From Sphingomonas aracearum (GTDB lineage: Bacteria > Pseudomonadota > Alphaproteobacteria > Sphingomonadales > Sphingomonadaceae), in the NCBI RefSeq assembly GCF_003345355.1, contig NZ_QQNB01000002.1, positions 992,001-1,056,000 of the forward strand: a stretch of DNA of 64,000 bases, written 5' to 3'. The notes under the pieces were generated by a model, which was not told the origin of the DNA, ran no database searches, and saw nothing but the letters and a program-made list of their open reading frames with translations. Positions 17,301 to 26,963 of this stretch are shown in pieces. Numbering within the stretch: position 1 is the stretch's first letter; every line of letters begins with the position of its first letter. The position numbers and the translations under genes were made by a program.

Positions 17301-18518
17301 TCATGTCCGCTTGCGGAACTTGACCTTGATCACCTTCCCGCCAACCCGAAGCTGATCGAGATAGTCGGACCACCACTGCGCCATGCGCACCCGCTCGTCC
17401 CAATGCGCCCCGCGATGATAGGCCGCGCGAACCCGATCCTTCTCACCATGTGCCAAAGCGCGTTCGATCGCGTCGGGGTGCCACAGACCCGATTCATTAA
17501 GCAGCGTGCTCGCCAGCGCGCGAAAGCCATGGCTCGTCATCTCGTCGTGCTCGAACCCGAGCCGCCGGAGCGCGACGTTCATGGTATTCTCGGAGATCGG
17601 GCGACGTGTCGTATGCAGCGCCGGAAAAAGGAACTCGCTCGTACGAGCGAGCGACCGCAGGTCCTGCAGAATGAAGAGCACCTGCCGTGAGAGCGGCACC
17701 GCGTGCGGCTGCTTCATCTTCATACGCTCGGCGGGCACGCGCCAGACCTTCTCCGCAAAATCGATCTCGCTCCACTTGGCCTGGCGCAGCTCGCCGGGCC
17801 GAAGGAACACGTGCGGCGCTAGCCGAAGCGCGTAGAGGGTCTCCGGCCGACCTTTGTAGTCCTCAATCGCGCGAAGCAGCTCGCCCACCTTCTTAGGCTC
17901 CACGATCGCCGCATGATGCTTCACCTGCGGAACCGTCAGCGCACCGCGCAGGATGTCGGCGGGATTCTTCTCTGTACGTAGCGTTGCGAAACCATAGCGG
18001 AAGATGCGACCAGCAAAGGCGCGGAGCCGAACCGCCGTCTCGTGATGGCCGCGACGTTCGACGCGCTTCAGCACGTCGAGCAGCTCATGCGGCGTGATCG
18101 AAGCGATCGGGCGCTTGGCGATGCCGCCTAGCAGTTCGAGAAACCAACGCGCCTTCTTGATGGTGGCCGGCGACCGGCCCTCCCGCTCCATCTTCTCGAT
18201 GTACTCGGTGGCGACGAGCTCGAAGGTGGTCTTCGCCGCGAGTTCAGCCTCCAGGCGCTTCTGCCGCTTCTCGGCAGCAGGGTCGCCGCCTTCCTCCACG
18301 TCAGCACGGGCATTGTCTCGCAGCCGGCGCGCCTGCTGCAAGCTCACCTCGGGGAAGGTCCCGAGCGACAGCTTCCGCTCGACGCCGAACACCTTGTAAC
18401 GGAATCGCCAGAGCAGCGCGCCGGTAGGCTGCACCAGCAGGAACAGCCCCTCGCTGTCAGGAACCTTGTACGGACGCGCTTCGGGCTTCAGCGCGCGAAT
18501 CTGCACGGTCGTAAGCAT
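17301..18518 (-). CDS. P4-type tyrosine integrase (DUF4102 arm domain) of the tRNA-Thr island
   Basis: A 405-residue site-specific recombinase. The start is MLTTVQIRALKPEARPYKVP, the usual beginning of P4-like integrases. An arm-binding domain (DSEGLFLLVQPTGALLWRFRY, LSLGTFPEVSLQQAR) is followed by a SAM-like core-binding domain and the catalytic domain with RPGELRQAKWSEID (Arg), SHGFRALASTLL (His-x-x-Arg), LAHGEKDRVRAAYHR (His and probable Tyr nucleophile). The gene begins 152 bp from the tRNA-Thr 3' end, the normal position for a tRNA-targeting integrase. A GTGGACCAC motif lies directly before its start codon. It should excise and insert the 3.8-kb island. Confidence 0.93.
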   Translation of the reverse strand: MLTTVQIRALKPEARPYKVPDSEGLFLLVQPTGALLWRFRYKVFGVERKLSLGTFPEVSLQQARRLRDNARADVEEGGDPAAEKRQKRLEAELAAKTTFELVATEYIEKMEREGRSPATIKKARWFLELLGGIAKRPIASITPHELLDVLKRVERRGHHETAVRLRAFAGRIFRYGFATLRTEKNPADILRGALTVPQVKHHAAIVEPKKVGELLRAIEDYKGRPETLYALRLAPHVFLRPGELRQAKWSEIDFAEKVWRVPAERMKMKQPHAVPLSRQVLFILQDLRSLARTSEFLFPALHTTRRPISENTMNVALRRLGFEHDEMTSHGFRALASTLLNESGLWHPDAIERALAHGEKDRVRAAYHRGAHWDERVRMAQWWSDYLDQLRVGGKVIKVKFRKRT

Positions 18519-18519
18519 G

Positions 18520-18587
18520 GTGGACCACGCCTCCTGCGATGTTCGTGGTCCACCGATTCGTGGTCCACTTTGGGTGGACCACGGTGG
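18520..18587. repeat. Cluster of four GTGGTCCAC/GTGGACCAC motifs at the integrase promoter
   Basis: Copies at 18520-18528 (minus), 18545-18553 (plus), 18560-18568 (plus) and 18574-18582 (minus). The last extends to a 14-bp match (GTGGACCACGGTGG) that is the inverse of 14948-14961 at the other end of the island. Probable integrase arm sites that may also let the integrase control its own promoter. Confidence 0.55.
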
Positions 18588-18669
18588 AACAAACTGGGAA
18601 ACCGTGGGACCCGCAGGAGCCAATATACCGCAGATTTCTGCGGTTTTCTACCATGTTCTCAATATGTAC

Positions 18670-18689
18670 TGGTGCCGCTTACAGGACTC
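18670..18689. repeat. Proximal attachment-site repeat within the tRNA-Thr 3' end
   Basis: TGGTGCCGCTTACAGGACTC (tRNA 3' half, minus strand) is repeated at 14879-14897 with one base deleted. It marks the tRNA-side junction of the 3.8-kb island. Confidence 0.75.
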
Positions 18690-18745
18690 GAACCTGTGAC
18701 CCCCGCATTACGAATGCGATGCTCTACCAACTGAGCTAAAGCGGC
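18670..18745 (-). tRNA. tRNA-Thr(CGT)
   Basis: A 76-nt tRNA with encoded CCA. Acceptor GCCGCTT pairs with AAGCGGC; the D arm is TAGCTCAGTTGGTAGAGC; the anticodon stem TCGCA/TGCGG holds loop TTCGTAA with anticodon CGT; the T arm contains GGTTCGAGTCC. It decodes ACG. Its 3' end is the attachment site of the neighbouring island, and the tRNA remains intact. Confidence 0.96.
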
Positions 18746-18911
18746 CCGCCGCCGCAGGATCTGCGGAGTGGAGGCGGCGGCGCGTAGCAGGTCGCCCGCG
18801 GCCTGACAAGCGCCACGATGCGGCCCAGCCTTTACGCGGTGTTTACCATCGGGGGCGCACAACGCTGCCAAAGGGCCGCACCACGAAGCGGCAAGTGGGG
18901 AAGCAGTGCGC

Positions 18912-20165
18912 ATGGATACCGCCCGCGGGTACGGGGAAGACCGTCAGGATCGAGGCCAGGAACCGGCGGGCGACGTGCCGCCGCTGGAGATGGGTACCGA
19001 CGAGCGCCGCATGCATGTGCGCGCCTATAATCACTGGGTGTCCCTGCTCGGCGGTCGCGCCTACCCCTCGATCCACGATCTCAACCCGGAAGGCATCGTC
19101 GATTTCGGGCCGCACAGCGTGCTGCTCGATTTCTCGCAGGGGATCGAGAATCCGGCGATCGCCTATCTCGGCCGTGCCCTGCGCGAGGAATGCGCGCTGG
19201 ATGCCTCCATCACGCACATCTCCGATGTGCCGGCGCGTTCGCTGCTGTCGCGGCTGACCGACCATTACCTCCAGATCATCGCCAATCGCGCGCCGATCGG
19301 GTTCGAGGCCGAGTTCGTCGGCACCCGCGGCAACAACACGCTGTACCGCGGCATCCTGATGCCCTTCTCCTCGAACGAGGACACGATCGACTTCATCTAC
19401 GGCGTTATCAACTGGAAGGAACTGGTGGATGCCGAGACGCAGGCGCGGCTCGATGCCGAGGTCGAGGCCTCGCTGACGCAGGCGCCCGCGCCCAAGCCCA
19501 GCGCCCCGGTCTGGGCCGATGGCCCGAGCGGCGGCTTCGAGGAACCCGAAGCGGCGCAGACGCTGGCCGAGGAGCCGCTGACCCTCGCCGCCTCCTTGCC
19601 GGACCAGCTCCTCCTCGCGCAGCAGACGGCGGCGGCCGTGCGCGCTGCCGACACGCGCAGCCGCGCCGCGCTCTATCGCGCGCTGTCCCGTGCGCATGAT
19701 TTCGCGATCGCCGCGGGCGAGGATCCGGACGGGTACGTCGCGCTGCGCGACGCCGCCGGCATCACCGCCCAGGCCCGCGCGCCGATGACGCCGATCGTCA
19801 AGCTCGTGTTCGGCGCCGATTACGACAAGACCCGCGTGACCGAGTTCGCCGCCGTGCTGTCGCATGCCGAGCGGCACGGGGTTCCCGCCGGCGAACTGGC
19901 CGCGTTTCTCGATGCACAGGAAGGCGGCATCAAGGGCGTGGTCAAGGCGGAGCGCGCCGCTCGCACGCCGGCGCGCCGGGCAAAGCCCGCCCCGTCGCTG
20001 GACAACCGCCCTGCCCTGGCGACGGTGAAGCTCGATTCCGGACGGGCGCAGGGCGAATATCTGGTGCTGCTCGCCCGTGCGCACGGCGACGGCGTGGAAA
20101 TCATGGCGGCCATTGCCGACGATCCCGCGCTCACCGACCGGGCGCTTCGCCGCGCTGCAGCGTAA
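18912..20165 (+). CDS. PAS-domain protein (PAS_5-like), regulatory role unknown
   Basis: A 417-residue cytoplasmic protein. The N-terminal half (about 35-170) resembles alphaproteobacterial single-PAS proteins of the PAS_5 type: HVRAYNHWVSLLGGRAYPS, then a strand VLLDFSQGIENPAIAYLG, then SLLSRLTDHYLQIIANRAP and ILMPFSSNEDTIDFIYGVI. The C-terminal half is Ala/Glu-rich, helical, and ends in a compact segment (KLDSGRAQGEYLVLLARAHGDG...) without a known catalytic motif. ATG is preferred over a GTG six bases upstream because GGGGAAG sits eight bases before it. It precedes the NAD-glutamate dehydrogenase by 56 bp on the same strand; co-transcription is possible. Confidence 0.7.
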   Translation: MDTARGYGEDRQDRGQEPAGDVPPLEMGTDERRMHVRAYNHWVSLLGGRAYPSIHDLNPEGIVDFGPHSVLLDFSQGIENPAIAYLGRALREECALDASITHISDVPARSLLSRLTDHYLQIIANRAPIGFEAEFVGTRGNNTLYRGILMPFSSNEDTIDFIYGVINWKELVDAETQARLDAEVEASLTQAPAPKPSAPVWADGPSGGFEEPEAAQTLAEEPLTLAASLPDQLLLAQQTAAAVRAADTRSRAALYRALSRAHDFAIAAGEDPDGYVALRDAAGITAQARAPMTPIVKLVFGADYDKTRVTEFAAVLSHAERHGVPAGELAAFLDAQEGGIKGVVKAERAARTPARRAKPAPSLDNRPALATVKLDSGRAQGEYLVLLARAHGDGVEIMAAIADDPALTDRALRRAAA

Positions 20166-20221
20166 GTCTCGCACCTGCGGCAAGGGTTGAGGTCGCCGTT
20201 CGGCGGGCGCATAGGCGCGCC

Positions 20222-23200
20222 ATGCCGACCATCGCTTCAGAGCAATCGCTCGCCGCTCTTCTCGACCAGCGTCTGACCGAGGGCGCCCTGCCCGGCGAGG
20301 TGCAGGGCTTCGGTGCCGAGGAGCGCAGCGCCGCCGCCGCCTTTGTGGCGCGCGTGGCGATGCGCCGCGCGGAAGGCACGGTTGCCATGGAACTGGAGCC
20401 GGTGTCCGGCAACGACCCGAACCGGCGGATGCGGCTGGCCATCGTCAACGACGACATGCCGTTCCTGGTGGATTCGATCGCCGCGACGGCAGGCGCGCTG
20501 GGGATCGCGGTGGAGCGCATCATCCACCCGGTGCTGCGGGTCGCGCGGGACCCGGAGGGTATGCTGACCGGGCTGGACGACGGCGGCACCCTTGAATCGC
20601 TCATCTACCTGGAGATGGAGCGCGCCGACGCGCGCGAGCGCCGCCAGCTGGAAGCCGCGCTGGCCGCCAATCTGGAGGACGTGCGCCACGCGGTGTCCGA
20701 CTGGAACGCGATGAAGGCCACGCTGGCCGCCGATGCCGCGCGGATCGATGGCGAGGGCGCCGCCTTGCTGCGCTGGTTCCTGGACGGCAACCTCACGCTG
20801 CTCGCGCAGGAGGAATGGCGCGGCGACGTCCGTGTCGCCGCGCTCGGCCTTGCGCGTCCGGATCGCCAGCCGCCGCTGCTGGCGGAGCGTTCCCGCGATC
20901 TGGCGCTGGAATATTTCGCGGACGGCGGCGCGGTGCCGCTGCTGCTGAAGTCGAACCGGATTTCCGGCGTCCATCGCACCGTCCCGCTCGACCTGATTCT
21001 GGTCCCGATCGTCGAGAATGGCCGGATCGCCGGCGTGTCGCTCCATGCCGGGCTGTGGACCTCCGCGGCCCTGGGCGCCGCACCGCGCGACGTGCCGGTG
21101 CTCCGCGCCCGGCTGAGCGCGATGGAAGCCAAGTTTGGCTTCGACCCGCGCGGCCATACCGGCAAGGCGCTGGCGCATGCGCTGGCCGCCCTGCCCCACG
21201 ACCTCGTCGTCGCCTTCGAGGAAGCGGCGCTGGAAGAGCTGGTGCTCACCGCGATGAGCCTCGCGGACCGGCCTCGTCCCAAGCTGTCGCTCGTCCGCAG
21301 CACGCTGGGCCGGCATCTGTTCGCCTTTGTCTGGCTGCCCCGCGACGACCTGACCACCGCCCGCCGGGTCGCGATCGGCGACCTGCTGGCGCAGGCCTGC
21401 AACGGCGCCATGCTCAACTGGTCGGTGGCGCTGGAGGATTCGACGGTGGCGCTGATCCGTTACACGTTCGACCTGCGCGGCGCCGGGCAGATGCCGGAGG
21501 TCGCGCCGCTGGACGTGCGCATCGCCCGCATGGTGCGCGGCTGGGCGCCCGCGGTGGAAGCGGCGCTGGCGGAGCTGGTGGAGCCCGCGCGCGCCACCCG
21601 CCTGGCGCTGCGCCATGCCGGCACCTTCCCCAACGGCTATCGCAATGCCGCAACGGCGGATCAGGCGGCGCGCGACATCCTGGCGCTTGCCACGCTGGAG
21701 GATGCCGGCAGCCGCGCCGTGCGGCTGGTGCGCACGGCCGAGGGCGCCACCCGCCTGAAGGTCTATCGCAGCGGCGGGCCCCTCGCCCTCTCGGACGCGG
21801 TGCCGGTGCTGGAGAATTTCGGCTTTCGGGTGATCGAGGAGATCCCGACCGCCCTGACCGACGAAGCGCGCGGCTATGTTCATGACTTCCTGGTGGAGGG
21901 CGTGTCCGTCGCCGGCGACACGGACGTGCTGGAAGGCGCGGTCGCCTCCGTCCTGGAGGGCCGGGCCGAGAACGACGCGTTCAACCGCCTGATCCTGGAG
22001 GCAGGCGTCGCGCCTGGTTCGGTGGTGCTGCTGCGCGCCTGGTTCCGCTATCTGCGCCAGGCCGGCCTGCCTTATGGCCTGGCCACGGTTGCCGATGCGC
22101 TGCGCCGCGCGCCTGTGCTGGTGGCGGCGCTGATCGAGCGCTTCGGCGCGGCGCACGATCCCTCGCGGGGCACCGATGCCGCGGCGATCGAGGCAGCCGA
22201 TGCGGCGATCACCGCCGGGCTCGACGCCGTGTCCGCGATCGACGACGACCGCATCCTGCGGGCTTACCGCGACGTGATCGCCGCCTGCCTGCGCACCAAC
22301 GCCTGGACGCCCGCCGCGAACAACGCGCTCGCCTTCAAGCTCGACAGTTCGCGCATTCCCCTTCTCCCCTCGCCGGTGCCGTGGCGCGAGATCTGGGTCT
22401 ATTCGCCGCGGATCGAGGGCATCCACCTGCGCGCCGGCCCCGTCGCGCGCGGCGGCCTGCGCTGGTCGGACCGCCGCGACGATTTCCGCACCGAAATCCT
22501 CGGCCTGATGAAGGCGCAGCGGGTGAAGAACGCGGTGATCGTGCCGACCGGCGCGAAGGGCGGCTTCTACCCCAAGCAGCTGCCCTCCCCAACCAATCGC
22601 GACGCCTGGCTGGCGGAGGGCACGGAAAGCTATCGCGTGTTCATCCGGACGCTGCTGTCGATCACCGACAACATCGTCGAGGATCGGGTGGTGCACCCGG
22701 ACGGCGTGGTCGTCCACGACGGCGAGGACCCCTATTTCGTGGTCGCCGCCGACAAGGGCACGGCGACCTTTTCCGACGTCGCCAATGCGATCGCGCTGGA
22801 GCACCGCTTCTGGCTGGGCGATGCCTTCGCCTCCGGTGGATCGGTGGGGTACGACCACAAGGCGATGGGCATCACGGCCAAGGGCGCCTGGGTGTCCGTC
22901 CAGCGCCACTTCGCGGAACGCGGCGTGGACGTGCAAAGCGAGCCCCTCAGCGTCGTCGGCTGCGGCGACATGTCGGGTGACGTATTCGGCAACGGCATGC
23001 TGCTGTCGAAGAGCATTCGCCTGCTGGCCGCTTTCGACCACCGCCACATCTTCCTCGATCCTGCGCCTGACGCGGCGAGGAGCTGGGAGGAGCGCGCCCG
23101 CCTGTTCGCGCTGCCGCGATCGAGCTGGGCCGATTATGACAGCGCGCTGATCTCGCCCGGCGGCGGCGTCTTCGCGCGCGCCGCCAAGACGATCCCGCTC

Positions 23201-24823
23201 TCCCCGCAGGTGCAGGCCGCGCTCGGCATCGAGGCGAGCGAGCTGGAACCCGCCGCGCTCATTTCCGCGATCCTGCGCGCGCCCGCCGACCTCCTGTGGT
23301 TCGGCGGCATCGGCACCTATGTGAAGGCGGCGGCGGAGAACAACGTGGCGGTGGGCGATCCCGCCAACGACCGCCTGCGCGTGAATGCCGAGGACCTGCG
23401 CGTCACCGCGGTGGGCGAAGGCGCCAACCTCGGCGTCACGCAAGCCGCGCGCATCGCCTTTGCCGCGCGGGGCGGGCGCATCAACACCGACTTCATCGAC
23501 AATTCGGCCGGCGTCGATTGCTCGGACAACGAGGTGAACATCAAGATCGCCCTCAACCGCGAGGTGATCGAGGGCGGGCTCGCCTATGAGCCGCGCAACG
23601 AGCTGCTCGCGAGCATGACGGACGATGTCGCCGGCCTTGTGCTGGAGGACAATCGCCTGCAGACGCTGGCGCTGTCGATCATGGAGCGCGAAGGCGCGCG
23701 GGACGTGCCCAGCTATGTCCGCCTGCTCGAAATCTTCGAGAATGCCGGCCGGCTCGACCGTGCGGTGGAGGGGCTGGCCGGCAACGACGACCTGCTGCGC
23801 CGCGGCCAGGAAGGCACCGGCCTTACCCGGCCCGAGCTCGCCGTGCTGCTGGCCACCGCCAAGCTCGCCTTGCAGGACGCGATCGAGGCAAGCCCGCTAG
23901 CCACCGACGAGGCGATGCTGCCCGATCTCCACGCCGCCTTCCCGCAGGCGATGCGGGTTGCCTTCGCGTCGGCGATCGATGCGCACCGCCTGCGCGGGCC
24001 GATCGTCGCCACCAAGCTCGCGAACCGGATGGTGAACCGCATGGGCGTGCTTCACCCGTTCGAGCTGGCGGAGGAGGAAGGCGCGGCGATGGCCGATATC
24101 GCCGCCATGTTCGTGGTGGCCGAGCGCCTGTTCGACCTCCCGGCGCTCTGGTCGGCGATCGAGGACGCCCTCATGCCGGAGGCGGCGCGGCTGGCCGCGC
24201 TGGACGAGGTCGCCCGGGCCCTGCGCGGCCACATCGCCGACCTGCTCCGCCTGGCGGCACCCGGCACGGCGCCCGGCGCGGTGCTCGCCCGCGTCCGCGA
24301 GGGCTTCGCGCATCTCGATCGCGAGACCAAGCAGCTGCTGCTGGCGGAAGCGAGCGCGCAATCCGCCGCCATTGCCGCGCGCCTGGAGGCGACCGGGGTT
24401 CCGGCCGACCTGGTCGCCCGCATCGTGCGCGTGTTCGAGATGGACGGGGCGATCGGGCTGTCGGAACTGGGCGCCGCGCTGGGCCTGGACGAGGTCGTGC
24501 TGGCGCGAGCCTTCACGCGCCTCGGCGAAGCGCTGGGGCTCGACTGGGCGCAGGCCCATGCCGCCGGCATCGAGGCGAACGACCCGTGGGAACGCCTGTT
24601 GCTCGCCGGCCTTGCCCGCGATTTCCAGCAGCTCCGGCTCGACTTTCTCCGCCGCGGCGGGGCTGCCGATCCGGGCGCCGCGGTGGAGGCATGGCTGGCG
24701 GCGAACGCCCCGCGGGTCCGCCAGTTCAGGTCGCTGGTCGATCGCGCGCGCACCGCGCCTGCCACGTCGGCGGCGATGCTGGCGCAGATCGCCGGCCAGG
24801 CCCGCGTGCTGCTGGGAAGGTAA
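20222..24823 (+). CDS. gdh2: NAD-specific glutamate dehydrogenase, large (about 180-kDa) type
   Basis: A 1533-residue enzyme that oxidatively deaminates glutamate to 2-oxoglutarate with NAD. Length and layout match the bacterial large GDH family: a long N-terminal regulatory part with ACT-like segments (MRLAIVNDDMPFLVDSIA), then the catalytic core starting near residue 735 (GGLRWSDRRDDFRTEILGLM), with the substrate/catalytic lysine stretch VPTGAKGGFYPKQL and the Rossmann part GCGDMSGDVFGNGMLLS, followed by a helical C-terminal region. Together with the nearby gltBD synthase it sets the direction of glutamate flow. It ends 5 bp before a strong terminator shared with gpmA. Confidence 0.95.
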   Translation: MPTIASEQSLAALLDQRLTEGALPGEVQGFGAEERSAAAAFVARVAMRRAEGTVAMELEPVSGNDPNRRMRLAIVNDDMPFLVDSIAATAGALGIAVERIIHPVLRVARDPEGMLTGLDDGGTLESLIYLEMERADARERRQLEAALAANLEDVRHAVSDWNAMKATLAADAARIDGEGAALLRWFLDGNLTLLAQEEWRGDVRVAALGLARPDRQPPLLAERSRDLALEYFADGGAVPLLLKSNRISGVHRTVPLDLILVPIVENGRIAGVSLHAGLWTSAALGAAPRDVPVLRARLSAMEAKFGFDPRGHTGKALAHALAALPHDLVVAFEEAALEELVLTAMSLADRPRPKLSLVRSTLGRHLFAFVWLPRDDLTTARRVAIGDLLAQACNGAMLNWSVALEDSTVALIRYTFDLRGAGQMPEVAPLDVRIARMVRGWAPAVEAALAELVEPARATRLALRHAGTFPNGYRNAATADQAARDILALATLEDAGSRAVRLVRTAEGATRLKVYRSGGPLALSDAVPVLENFGFRVIEEIPTALTDEARGYVHDFLVEGVSVAGDTDVLEGAVASVLEGRAENDAFNRLILEAGVAPGSVVLLRAWFRYLRQAGLPYGLATVADALRRAPVLVAALIERFGAAHDPSRGTDAAAIEAADAAITAGLDAVSAIDDDRILRAYRDVIAACLRTNAWTPAANNALAFKLDSSRIPLLPSPVPWREIWVYSPRIEGIHLRAGPVARGGLRWSDRRDDFRTEILGLMKAQRVKNAVIVPTGAKGGFYPKQLPSPTNRDAWLAEGTESYRVFIRTLLSITDNIVEDRVVHPDGVVVHDGEDPYFVVAADKGTATFSDVANAIALEHRFWLGDAFASGGSVGYDHKAMGITAKGAWVSVQRHFAERGVDVQSEPLSVVGCGDMSGDVFGNGMLLSKSIRLLAAFDHRHIFLDPAPDAARSWEERARLFALPRSSWADYDSALISPGGGVFARAAKTIPLSPQVQAALGIEASELEPAALISAILRAPADLLWFGGIGTYVKAAAENNVAVGDPANDRLRVNAEDLRVTAVGEGANLGVTQAARIAFAARGGRINTDFIDNSAGVDCSDNEVNIKIALNREVIEGGLAYEPRNELLASMTDDVAGLVLEDNRLQTLALSIMEREGARDVPSYVRLLEIFENAGRLDRAVEGLAGNDDLLRRGQEGTGLTRPELAVLLATAKLALQDAIEASPLATDEAMLPDLHAAFPQAMRVAFASAIDAHRLRGPIVATKLANRMVNRMGVLHPFELAEEEGAAMADIAAMFVVAERLFDLPALWSAIEDALMPEAARLAALDEVARALRGHIADLLRLAAPGTAPGAVLARVREGFAHLDRETKQLLLAEASAQSAAIAARLEATGVPADLVARIVRVFEMDGAIGLSELGAALGLDEVVLARAFTRLGEALGLDWAQAHAAGIEANDPWERLLLAGLARDFQQLRLDFLRRGGAADPGAAVEAWLAANAPRVRQFRSLVDRARTAPATSAAMLAQIAGQARVLLGR

Positions 24824-24828
24824 CGCCA

Positions 24829-24864
24829 CCCGCTTCCGTTCGCCTCGGGGCGAACGGAAGCGGG
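24829..24864. terminator. Bidirectional terminator between gdh2 and gpmA
   Basis: A perfect 16-bp stem (CCCGCTTCCGTTCGCC / GGCGAACGGAAGCGGG) with a TCGG tetraloop lies between convergent genes. There is no T-run on either side, but the stem is very strong. Confidence 0.75.
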
Positions 24865-24874
24865 CGAAGCGGCG

Positions 24875-25561
24875 TCAGCGCTCGCTCAGATAGTAGCGAT
24901 CGGTGGCGTTCAGCTGGTCGTCTAGTTCGTAGACGATCGGCTGGCCGGTCGGGATCTCCAGCCCGGTGATCTCGTCGTCCGGAATGTGCGACAGGTGCTT
25001 CACCAGTGCGCGCAGGCTGTTGCCGTGCGCGGAGATCAGCACGCGCTGGCCGTCCTTCAGCGCCGGCGCGATCCGCTCGTCCCAATAAGGCAGCACGCGC
25101 GCGATCGTGTCCTTCAGGCTCTCGGTCTGCGGGATGGGAATGCCGGCATAGCGGCGGTCACCCGACAGGTCGAACTCGGAGCCGGCCTCCTGCACGGGCG
25201 GCGGGATGTCGAAGCTGCGCCGCCAGACATGGACCTGCTCGTCGCCGTGGCGAGCCGCGGTTTCCGCCTTGTTGAGCCCGGTCAGCCCGCCATAATGGCG
25301 CTCGTTCAGGCGCCAATGCTTCTCCGTCGGCAGCCACAGCCGCCCCATCGCCTCCAGCGCCAGGTTGAGCGTCTTGATCGCGCGCGTCTGCAGGCTGGTG
25401 AAGGTCAGGTCGAAGTCCAGCCCCTTGGCCGCCATCAGCTCGCCGGCGGCGCGGGCTTCGGCCGCCCCCTGCTCCGTCACGTCGACGTCCCACCAGCCGG
25501 TGAAGCGGTTCTCGAGATTCCAGGCGGACTGGCCGTGGCGAATGAGAACGAGGGTCGGCAT
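24875..25561 (-). CDS. gpmA: 2,3-bisphosphoglycerate-dependent phosphoglycerate mutase
   Basis: Glycolytic/gluconeogenic enzyme interconverting 3- and 2-phosphoglycerate, 228 residues, typical for the dPGM family. It starts [24 protein letters not shown] holds the phosphorylated histidine. The [15 protein letters not shown] substrate loop and the second catalytic histidine in [15 protein letters not shown] are present. The ATG follows an AGGAGAG-type leader. It stands alone between a convergent terminator and the divergent dienelactone hydrolase gene. Confidence 0.96.
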   Translation of the reverse strand: MPTLVLIRHGQSAWNLENRFTGWWDVDVTEQGAAEARAAGELMAAKGLDFDLTFTSLQTRAIKTLNLALEAMGRLWLPTEKHWRLNERHYGGLTGLNKAETAARHGDEQVHVWRRSFDIPPPVQEAGSEFDLSGDRRYAGIPIPQTESLKDTIARVLPYWDERIAPALKDGQRVLISAHGNSLRALVKHLSHIPDDEITGLEIPTGQPIVYELDDQLNATDRYYLSER

Positions 25562-25642
25562 GAGGCGGTCTCTCCTTGTTGCGGGGCTCGCCGCCGCTGA
25601 TAGAGAGCAAACACCGCAACCGCAAAGCTTCGGAGCACACGC

Positions 25643-26368
25643 ATGGCCATTGTCCGCCAGACCATCGTCCATGACGGCCCGGGCGGCCCCTTCGAGGGCG
25701 TCGTCGCCTTTGATGACGAGGTGGAGTTCGCCAAGCCCGGCGTTCTCGTCGTTCCCAACGTGCTCGGCCAGAAGGAGGCGGACAATCTGCACGCCGAGAA
25801 GCTGGCGCGGCTCGGCTATGTGGGCTTCGCCTGCGACGTGTTCGGGCAGGGCAAGCGGACGACCCGCGGCCCCGATCAGGGCACCTACATGAACGAGCTG
25901 AACGCAGATCGCGCGCTGCTGCGCGATCGCCTGGCCGCCAGCCTCGACGTTCTGGCCGGCCTGCCCCAGGTGGACGCCGCGAAGCTGGCTGCGATCGGTT
26001 TCTGCTTTGGCGGCAAGTGCGTGCTCGACATGGCGCGCGCCGGCCTCGGCATTCTCGGCGGGGTGTCGCTGCACGGCGTGTACGACCGCCCCGATTATCC
26101 GAACACGACGCCGATCGGCCCGAAGCTCCTCGTCTGCCATGGCTGGGACGATCCGCTGGGCCCGCCCGACGCGGTGGTGGCGCTCGCCGGCGAACTGACC
26201 GAGGGCGGCGCCGACTGGCAGCTGCACGCATATGGCGGCGCCGGCCACGCCTTCACCGACGTGGAGCTGAAGGGCAAGGCGCCGGCGCCCGGCGTCGGCT
26301 ACGAGGAAAAGGCGGATCGGCGGAGCTGGCAGGCAGTGTCGAACTTCCTGGCCGAGCTGTTCGTCTAA
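25643..26368 (+). CDS. Dienelactone hydrolase family protein
   Basis: A 241-residue alpha/beta hydrolase of the dienelactone hydrolase family. The nucleophile elbow uses cysteine (GFCFGGK, about residue 121), the acid is in HGWDDPLGP (about 170), and the histidine is in GGAGHAFT (about 204), so the Cys-Asp-His triad is complete. No signal peptide. Such proteins hydrolyse lactones or related esters; no aromatic-degradation genes surround it, so the substrate is unassigned. It is divergent from gpmA and 76 bp upstream of a small secreted-protein gene. Confidence 0.85.
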   Translation: MAIVRQTIVHDGPGGPFEGVVAFDDEVEFAKPGVLVVPNVLGQKEADNLHAEKLARLGYVGFACDVFGQGKRTTRGPDQGTYMNELNADRALLRDRLAASLDVLAGLPQVDAAKLAAIGFCFGGKCVLDMARAGLGILGGVSLHGVYDRPDYPNTTPIGPKLLVCHGWDDPLGPPDAVVALAGELTEGGADWQLHAYGGAGHAFTDVELKGKAPAPGVGYEEKADRRSWQAVSNFLAELFV

Positions 26369-26444
26369 CCTACCGCAGCATGTTCGCACGGAACGGAAGC
26401 GGTGCGCCGTTGGTTTCTTGCCCAAGTTACCACGGGAGAGAACA

Positions 26445-26942
26445 ATGCGTTATCTGATCCTCGCCGGCGCGGCTGCGCTGGCCATTTCGACCGCCGCTTC
26501 GGCACAGACCAGCGGCTCGGGCAGTGCCGGCGGCACCAGCGCGACCAGCGGCCAGTCTACCGGAAGCAGCACCGGCACGCGCGGCAGCAGCCGCGGGCGT
26601 TCGGGCAGCGGCTCGTCCACCACGACCGGCGGCCAGACGACCACCGGCACTTCCGGCACCGGCAGCACGTCCGGCACCGGCACGATGACGGGCGGTGACA
26701 CCGGCACGGGCTCGACCACCGGCTCCACCGGCACGGGCACGTACGGCGGCAGCACCGGTTCGACCGGCACCTCCGGTTCGATGGGCACCGGCTCGACCGG
26801 CACGTCGGGCTCGATGGGTACGGGTTCGATGGGCACCGGCTCCACCGGCACCTCCGGCTCCATGGGCACAGGGTCGATGGGTACGGGCTCGACGGGCACC
26901 GGCGCTGCCGGCGGCGTGTCGCCGGGCGCAGCTCCGCGCTAA
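26445..26942 (+). CDS. Secreted Gly/Ser/Thr-rich low-complexity protein
   Basis: 165 residues. A clear signal peptide ([20 protein letters not shown]) is followed by an almost pure Gly/Ser/Thr sequence with tandem [15 protein letters not shown] units in the last third and a short [13 protein letters not shown] end. No cysteines and almost no aromatic residues, so it is probably disordered once exported. GGGAGAG lies just upstream of the ATG. An independent hairpin terminator follows. It may coat or link envelope material, but nothing in the sequence proves a role. A second small exported protein with a similar leader lies downstream. Confidence 0.75.
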   Translation: MRYLILAGAAALAISTAASAQTSGSGSAGGTSATSGQSTGSSTGTRGSSRGRSGSGSSTTTGGQTTTGTSGTGSTSGTGTMTGGDTGTGSTTGSTGTGTYGGSTGSTGTSGSMGTGSTGTSGSMGTGSMGTGSTGTSGSMGTGSMGTGSTGTGAAGGVSPGAAPR

Positions 26943-26963
26943 GCCTCGCAAAGCACTTCCAGA

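Larger units (their letters stand above)
14884..18689. mobile_element. About 3.8-kb integrative island at tRNA-Thr(CGT) with a methyltransferase pair
   Basis: Bounded by direct repeats of the tRNA 3' end. It contains a P4-type integrase reading inward from the tRNA side and two overlapping DNA methyltransferase genes reading toward the integrase. The methylase genes look less GC-rich and use more A/T-ending codons than the flanks. No replication, transfer or phage structural gene is present, so the element is either a degraded or a satellite-type island that relies on other elements to move. Confidence 0.75.
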
